A stretch of DNA of 64,000 nt, from positions 22,866 to 86,865 of the forward strand of contig JARLGJ010000046.1 in the NCBI GenBank assembly GCA_031296105.1, written 5' to 3'. The stretch is from Acidobacteriota bacterium (GTDB lineage: Bacteria > Acidobacteriota > Terriglobia > Terriglobales > Acidobacteriaceae). Shown here one piece after another: positions 60,378-64,000 of this stretch (the first letter of the stretch is position 1; each line of letters starts with the position of its first letter). A program made the translations under genes and the position numbers. Under the pieces are notes generated by a model that did not search any database, was not told the origin of the DNA, and saw only the letters and a program-made list of their open reading frames with translations.

Positions 60378-60866
60378 CTATTTGTGCGCCGCCTCGCTGC
60401 GGTAGTCGTCCAGAATCTTGTCGATCTTTTCCGGAGTCAGGTTCTCGTGGAAGGTGTAGTTCACCTGCATGGCCGGCGCCCAACTGCACGCGCCGATGCA
60501 TTCCACCTCTTCCACGCTGAACATGCCATCCGGCGTAATGCCCTTGTTCACCTGCACGCCAAGTTTCTCGCGCGCGTGCGCCAGCATCTCTTCTCCGCCG
60601 CGCAGCAGGCAGCAGATATTGGTGCACACCTGCACGTTGAAGCGGCCCGCGGGCTTGGTGCGCAGCATGGAGTAGTAGCTGATGACGTTGCGGATATCGA
60701 GTTCGGTGATCTCCAGGCGCCGGGAGAGTTCGGCAATCACCTCATCGGTGACGTAGCCGTACTCATCCTGCGAATAGAGAAGGAAGGGAACCAGCAGCGA
60801 GCGCCGGGCCGGATAATGCGTGATCATGCCGGCGAATCGCGCTTCGAGTTGATCGGAGAATTTCAT
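60378..60866 (-). CDS. nuoE: NADH-quinone oxidoreductase subunit E
   Basis: A 162-residue thioredoxin-fold [2Fe-2S] subunit carrying cluster N1a. The four ligand cysteines lie in VCTNICC (about 83-89) and ECIGAC (about 124-129). ATG 60866 (MKFSDQLEARF) is chosen; the frame is open into the gap before it. It is separated from nuoD by 50 nt. Confidence 0.92.
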   Translation of the reverse strand: MKFSDQLEARFAGMITHYPARRSLLVPFLLYSQDEYGYVTDEVIAELSRRLEITELDIRNVISYYSMLRTKPAGRFNVQVCTNICCLLRGGEEMLAHAREKLGVQVNKGITPDGMFSVEEVECIGACSWAPAMQVNYTFHENLTPEKIDKILDDYRSEAAHK

Positions 60867-60916
60867 GAGCCTCAGGAACCCGAGTTGTCTGGGGCGGCTC
60901 GCGGCCGCCGTTATGT

Positions 60917-62137
60917 TTAGCGGTCCACGTCGCCGAGAATGATGTCGATGCTGCCAATGGCGGCTACCACGTCCGCCAGCAGGTTGCCCTCGCACATGGG
61001 GCCGATGGCGTTCAGGTTGGCGAACGAAGGCGCGCGCATGTGCACCCGGTAAGGCTTGGCCGTGCCGTCGCTCACCACGTAGTAGCCCATCTCTCCGCGC
61101 GGCGATTCGATTCCCTGATAGACCTCGCCCTCGGGGACGTTAAAGCCCTCGGTGACGATCTTGAAGTGATGGATCAGGGATTCCATCTGCGTCTTCATCT
61201 TTTCGCGGTCGGGCAGCACGATCTTCGGCGCGTCGGCCTTGATGGGGCCGTCCGGCAGGTTGGCCATCGCCTGCTTCACCATGCCAAGGGACTGGCGCAG
61301 CTCCTCCATGCGAACCATGTAGCGGGCATAAACGTCGCCTTCGGTGGCCAGAGGAACCTTGAACTCAAGATTCTCGTAGCCGCCGTAGGGCATGTCGCGG
61401 CGCAGATCCCAGTCGATGCCGCTGGCGCGCGCCGTGGGGCCGGTCAGCATCAACTCCATGGCGTCTTCTTTGGAGATCTTGGCCACACCCTTGGTGCGCA
61501 CCATCCAGATGGGATTGCTGGTCAGCAGATCCGAGTACTGCTCGATGCGAGCGGGGAAGTAATTCGTAAAGTTTTTGAGGTAGTCGAGGAAGCCCAGCGG
61601 CAGATTCATGGAGAGGCCGCCCACCCGGAAGTAGGAGGTCATCATGCGCTGCCCGGCGACCATCTCGTACATCTTGAGAATCTCTTCGCGCTCGCGGAAG
61701 CAGTAGAGGAACACCGTCATGGCGCCAATGTCCATGGCGTGCGTGCCCAGCCACACCAGGTGCGAGCTGATGCGGGTCAGCTCGCTCAGCATCAGGCGAA
61801 TCCACATGGCGCGCGGCGGAACTTCCAGGCCCAGCAGCTTCTCCACGGCCAGCACGTAGGCCAGGTTGTTGGCCATCGGCGCCAGGTAGTCGATGCGGTC
61901 GGTCATGGGAATCACCTGCTGGTAGAACTTCGCCTCGCAGGTCTTCTCAATGCCGGTGTGCAGGTAGCCGATGTCGGGACGGATGCGCACCACGGTCTCG
62001 CCGTCGATCTCCACCACCAGGCGCAACACGCCGTGCGTGGAAGGATGCTGCGGACCCATGTTGAGCACCATGGTGCGGTCGCCGCCAATGGTCTCCACGA
62101 CGGGGATAGCGCGGAAATAATCAAGCGTGGCAGGCAT
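60917..62137 (-). CDS. nuoD: NADH-quinone oxidoreductase subunit D
   Basis: The 49-kDa subunit that shapes the quinone site, 406 residues, related to hydrogenase large subunits but without Ni ligands. Hallmarks are NMGPQHPSTHGVLRLVVEIDG (in part, near 27), GYLHTGIEKTCE near 60, and SIDIILGDVDR at the C-terminus. The quinone-site His of the GPQHPSTHG loop is present. ATG 62137 overlaps the nuoC stop by 1 nt. Confidence 0.94.
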   Translation of the reverse strand: MPATLDYFRAIPVVETIGGDRTMVLNMGPQHPSTHGVLRLVVEIDGETVVRIRPDIGYLHTGIEKTCEAKFYQQVIPMTDRIDYLAPMANNLAYVLAVEKLLGLEVPPRAMWIRLMLSELTRISSHLVWLGTHAMDIGAMTVFLYCFREREEILKMYEMVAGQRMMTSYFRVGGLSMNLPLGFLDYLKNFTNYFPARIEQYSDLLTSNPIWMVRTKGVAKISKEDAMELMLTGPTARASGIDWDLRRDMPYGGYENLEFKVPLATEGDVYARYMVRMEELRQSLGMVKQAMANLPDGPIKADAPKIVLPDREKMKTQMESLIHHFKIVTEGFNVPEGEVYQGIESPRGEMGYYVVSDGTAKPYRVHMRAPSFANLNAIGPMCEGNLLADVVAAIGSIDIILGDVDR

Positions 62138-62634
62138 CAGCGGTAGCCCTCGACGGGATAATCCTTGCGCAATGGATGGCCTTCCCAGTCGTCCGGAAGA
62201 AGGATGCGGCGGAGATCGGGATGGCCGAGGAAGCGAATGCCGAACAGGTCGAAGATCTCGCGCTCGAAGGGCGATGCGCCGGGCCACAGAACGGTGGCCG
62301 ATTCAATATAAGGATCGTTGCCGCTGACCTTGACCTTCACCCGCAGGCGCTCACGGCGCTCATAGGAGAGCAGGGAATAGACGACCTCGAAGCGCGGCTC
62401 CGCGGGCAGCCAATCGACGGCCGTCACGTCGGCCAGGGATTTATAGCTGGTCGCGGCCGAGTCGCGCAGCAGAGTGAGGGCGGGAATGATCTTCAAGGGA
62501 TCGATCCACAGGGTCAGTTCGCTGCGGTCGAACTTGGCGGCCTGCAAGGCGCCGGGCAGGCCGGCTTCGAGCGCGGCCACGGCGGGGCGGTCCTTTAATT
62601 GTTCCAGGTCGGTGATGGCGGGTTCCAGGGGCAT
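62137..62634 (-). CDS. nuoC: NADH-quinone oxidoreductase subunit C
   Basis: The 30-kDa subunit, 165 residues, a separate gene rather than the NuoCD fusion of enterobacteria. The signature ESATVLWPGASPFEREIFDLFGI near 110-132 (split here) and GHPDLRRILLPDDWEGHPLRKDYP near the C-terminus identify it. It lies 3 nt after nuoA, in the place where nuoB would normally intervene. Confidence 0.92.
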   Translation of the reverse strand: MPLEPAITDLEQLKDRPAVAALEAGLPGALQAAKFDRSELTLWIDPLKIIPALTLLRDSAATSYKSLADVTAVDWLPAEPRFEVVYSLLSYERRERLRVKVKVSGNDPYIESATVLWPGASPFEREIFDLFGIRFLGHPDLRRILLPDDWEGHPLRKDYPVEGYR

Positions 62635-62637
62635 GGG

Positions 62638-63030
62638 CTAGAGCGCCTCGTCGCGCGAAGGTTTGTGCCAGTCGAGGACGCCCTTCTTCCATACGTAGAA
62701 GAAGCCGATCAGCACGATCAAAACGTAGGTCATCATCTCCCAGAAGCCAAACATCTTTAGCCTTTTCAACAGGATGGCCCAGGGATAGAGAAATACCGCC
62801 TCAACGTCGAACAGGATAAAGAGCATGGCCACCAGGTAGAATTTCACGCTGAAACGCTGGCGCACGTCGCCCACGGGTTCCATGCCGCACTCGTAGGGAG
62901 ACATCTTGCTTTTGTTGGCCTTGTGCTGCCCGATGAAGTACGAAAGGGTCACAATTCCGGCCGCCAGAAGGCAGGTCACGGTGAAATGGATGAGCAGCGG
63001 CAAATACCGAGCAAAATAGTTCTCAGTCAT
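62638..63030 (-). CDS. nuoA: NADH-quinone oxidoreductase subunit A
   Basis: A 130-residue complex I membrane subunit with three helices; the loop cysteine of YECGMEPVGD (near 46) and FDVEAVFLYPWA near 77 are typical. ATG 63030 (MTENYFARYL) is chosen over an in-frame start 15 codons earlier. First gene of the nuo operon. The 275-bp gap to the next gene should hold the promoter, but no clear -35/-10 pair stands out. Confidence 0.93.
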   Translation of the reverse strand: MTENYFARYLPLLIHFTVTCLLAAGIVTLSYFIGQHKANKSKMSPYECGMEPVGDVRQRFSVKFYLVAMLFILFDVEAVFLYPWAILLKRLKMFGFWEMMTYVLIVLIGFFYVWKKGVLDWHKPSRDEAL

Positions 63031-63305
63031 GCGGTTAGACTCTGATTTTCCCCACCACGTTGGAGCAACTGGCAAGTATAGTGACGATTTTTTCCGAGTG
63101 TCAAGAAGTGCTTCTCAACAATGCGGAGTGCAATCCCTTCGCACGGTCCCGAATGTGTGTTTGTGGACATCCAAAGTAACTTTCAGACAAAAGTAACATT
63201 GCCGTGGAGCGATAAATCGCGGAGAATTCCAAGACGGCATATCAAACCGGTTTCGAGCATGAGCCTTCGTGTGTCTAAATACCGGCGCTGCGGTTTGGAT
63301 GTAAG

Positions 63306-63863
63306 GTGACCATCTTCGGATTCAATACGGATGTTCGCGTGGAAGAGACGGTCTATCACATACAGACCGAGGTGCGCTCGCAGGAGCGCCGCCTGGAATC
63401 CCAAGTCTTCGTCAGCGGGCGCTGCATCGGCAAACGCTCCATGGCCATGCCGCAGGAGCATAGCGAGGAGACGGCGCAGGAACTGGCCCGCAACCAGCAT
63501 CGCTGGGTGGTGGAGGCCGTGCGCGAGGGCTTTATCGACGACGTGCTGAATCAGGACGCGGGTGGCACGCTGGTGGTGCAGTTTCTGGGAGCGCAGCGGC
63601 TGGCGGGTAACTCCGTCCAGTTGCAGTTCCGCGTCTTGACGGGCGGAGAGGTGGCCGTGGGCGCGGAGATTCACGCGGATTGGAAGACCGCTTCCGAGGC
63701 CGGTGAGCTTCTCCTGGCCATTACCGACGACGCCGGCGAGGCGCACATGTCGTTTATCCTGCCGCCGGAGTCGCCCGAACTGCTGGTGCGCGCCACCTAC
63801 GACGGGCGCGAGGCCCGCCGGCGCTTTATCATCAAATCGCAAGCTGCCGCGGGCGTTGTCTAG
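63306..63863 (+). CDS. hypothetical protein
   Basis: A 185-residue soluble protein with GTG start. The first half (about 1-75) has FGFNTDVRVEETVYHIQTEV, a beta pattern resembling short ligand-binding modules; the second half (about 85-180) consists of alternating beta strands (LQFRVLTGGEVAVGAEIHADW ... HMSFILPP, split) that look like an Ig-like fold. No signal peptide and no catalytic motif. It diverges from nuoA. I do not recognise a family. Confidence 0.6.
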   Translation: MTIFGFNTDVRVEETVYHIQTEVRSQERRLESQVFVSGRCIGKRSMAMPQEHSEETAQELARNQHRWVVEAVREGFIDDVLNQDAGGTLVVQFLGAQRLAGNSVQLQFRVLTGGEVAVGAEIHADWKTASEAGELLLAITDDAGEAHMSFILPPESPELLVRATYDGREARRRFIIKSQAAAGVV

Positions 63864-64000
63864 GGAAGCTCTGAATAAGTCGGTGTTGCGAGCTATTCCG
63901 CGGGAGTTAAACCGGTCAACGATAGATTTTGATGGGAAGGTGTTTTGTCAGGGCACGGCTTCAGCCGTGCCGTACAAGCCGCATAAACACAGGGGCTTCA
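63864..64000 (+). repeat. dispersed 137-bp intergenic repeat, copy 2 (runs off the window)
   Basis: The gap-free counterpart of 38337-38473, again starting right after a stop codon. Its hairpin GGCACGGC-TTCA-GCCGTGCC differs from copy 1 by a compensated base pair. The right half is outside the window. Confidence 0.9.

Noticed and set aside
62635..62637. Hidden nuoB between nuoA and nuoC
   Set aside because: The gap is 3 nt and neither neighbour is enlarged by a NuoB-like domain.
1..64000. tRNA, rRNA, insertion sequences or prophage
   Set aside because: No cloverleaf with a recognisable T-arm, no rRNA segment and no transposase or integrase motif was found by eye; a tRNAscan run would be needed to exclude tRNAs fully.

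Overview
The window looks like chromosome of a GC-rich, Gram-negative, motile member of the Acidobacteriota. I base this on a VWFA protein of the type annotated as an acidobacterial VWFA-related domain (34294-35289), lipid A and lipoprotein genes (lpxD, an LpxL/HtrB-type acyltransferase, lnt) that imply an outer membrane, two dispersed families of small intergenic hairpins of a kind I recall from acidobacterial genomes, and the overall mix of housekeeping genes. No rRNA, tRNA, CRISPR array, prophage or transposase was seen.

Layout. 1-5668: a Hyb-type membrane-bound [NiFe] uptake hydrogenase operon hybO-A-B-C-D (hybO runs off the left edge). 5669-8164: repeats, an MFS exporter and a methyltransferase. 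8165-14240: a respiratory control and electron-transfer block: a Crp/Fnr regulator with FNR-like cysteines and a CRP-like recognition helix, a second Crp/Fnr paralogue with no DNA-binding domain, a monohaem cytochrome c, an 11-haem c-type/b-type fusion cytochrome and a 7-haem NapC/NirT-like cytochrome. 14347-18533: tandem universal stress protein, a GH39-like glycosidase and a radical SAM/SPASM protein related to haem-biosynthesis enzymes. 18802-25234: a HigBA-like toxin-antitoxin pair, a two-subunit M16 protease, an LpxL-type acyltransferase and a SYLF protein. 25427-41044: an atypical response regulator, lpxD, lnt, prfB with its programmed frameshift, several conserved genes, a transsulfuration pair, cutA, a phosphohexomutase and an FtsB/DivIC protein. 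41239-46825: an AT-richer ATPase, an acyltransferase, thiG, an acyl-CoA synthetase and a TetR regulator. 47038-49645: a PAS protein with motA and motB behind a good sigma-28 promoter. 49740-63030 (minus strand): a complex I operon nuoA-C-D-E-F-G-H-J-K-L-M-N in which nuoB and nuoI are missing. 63306-64000: a hypothetical gene and the start of a second copy of a dispersed repeat.

How it may fit together. The hydrogenase would feed electrons from H2 into the quinone pool through HybB. The two multihaem quinone-linked cytochromes resemble the CbcL and ImcH architectures known from Geobacter and could pass quinol electrons to periplasmic carriers. Sites matching TGTGA-N6-TCACA lie upstream of the second crp-like gene, the cytochrome operon, the universal stress gene and the radical SAM gene, in several cases about 41-43 bp before a plausible start point. 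The first Crp/Fnr protein carries the helix expected to read that sequence, so these genes plausibly form one local regulon responding to oxygen or redox state.

The most unusual points are this regulator pair and its sites, the linked CbcL-like and ImcH-like cytochromes, the complex I operon lacking exactly the two subunits that carry clusters N2 and N6a/b, and two families of intergenic hairpins whose stems show compensatory base changes.
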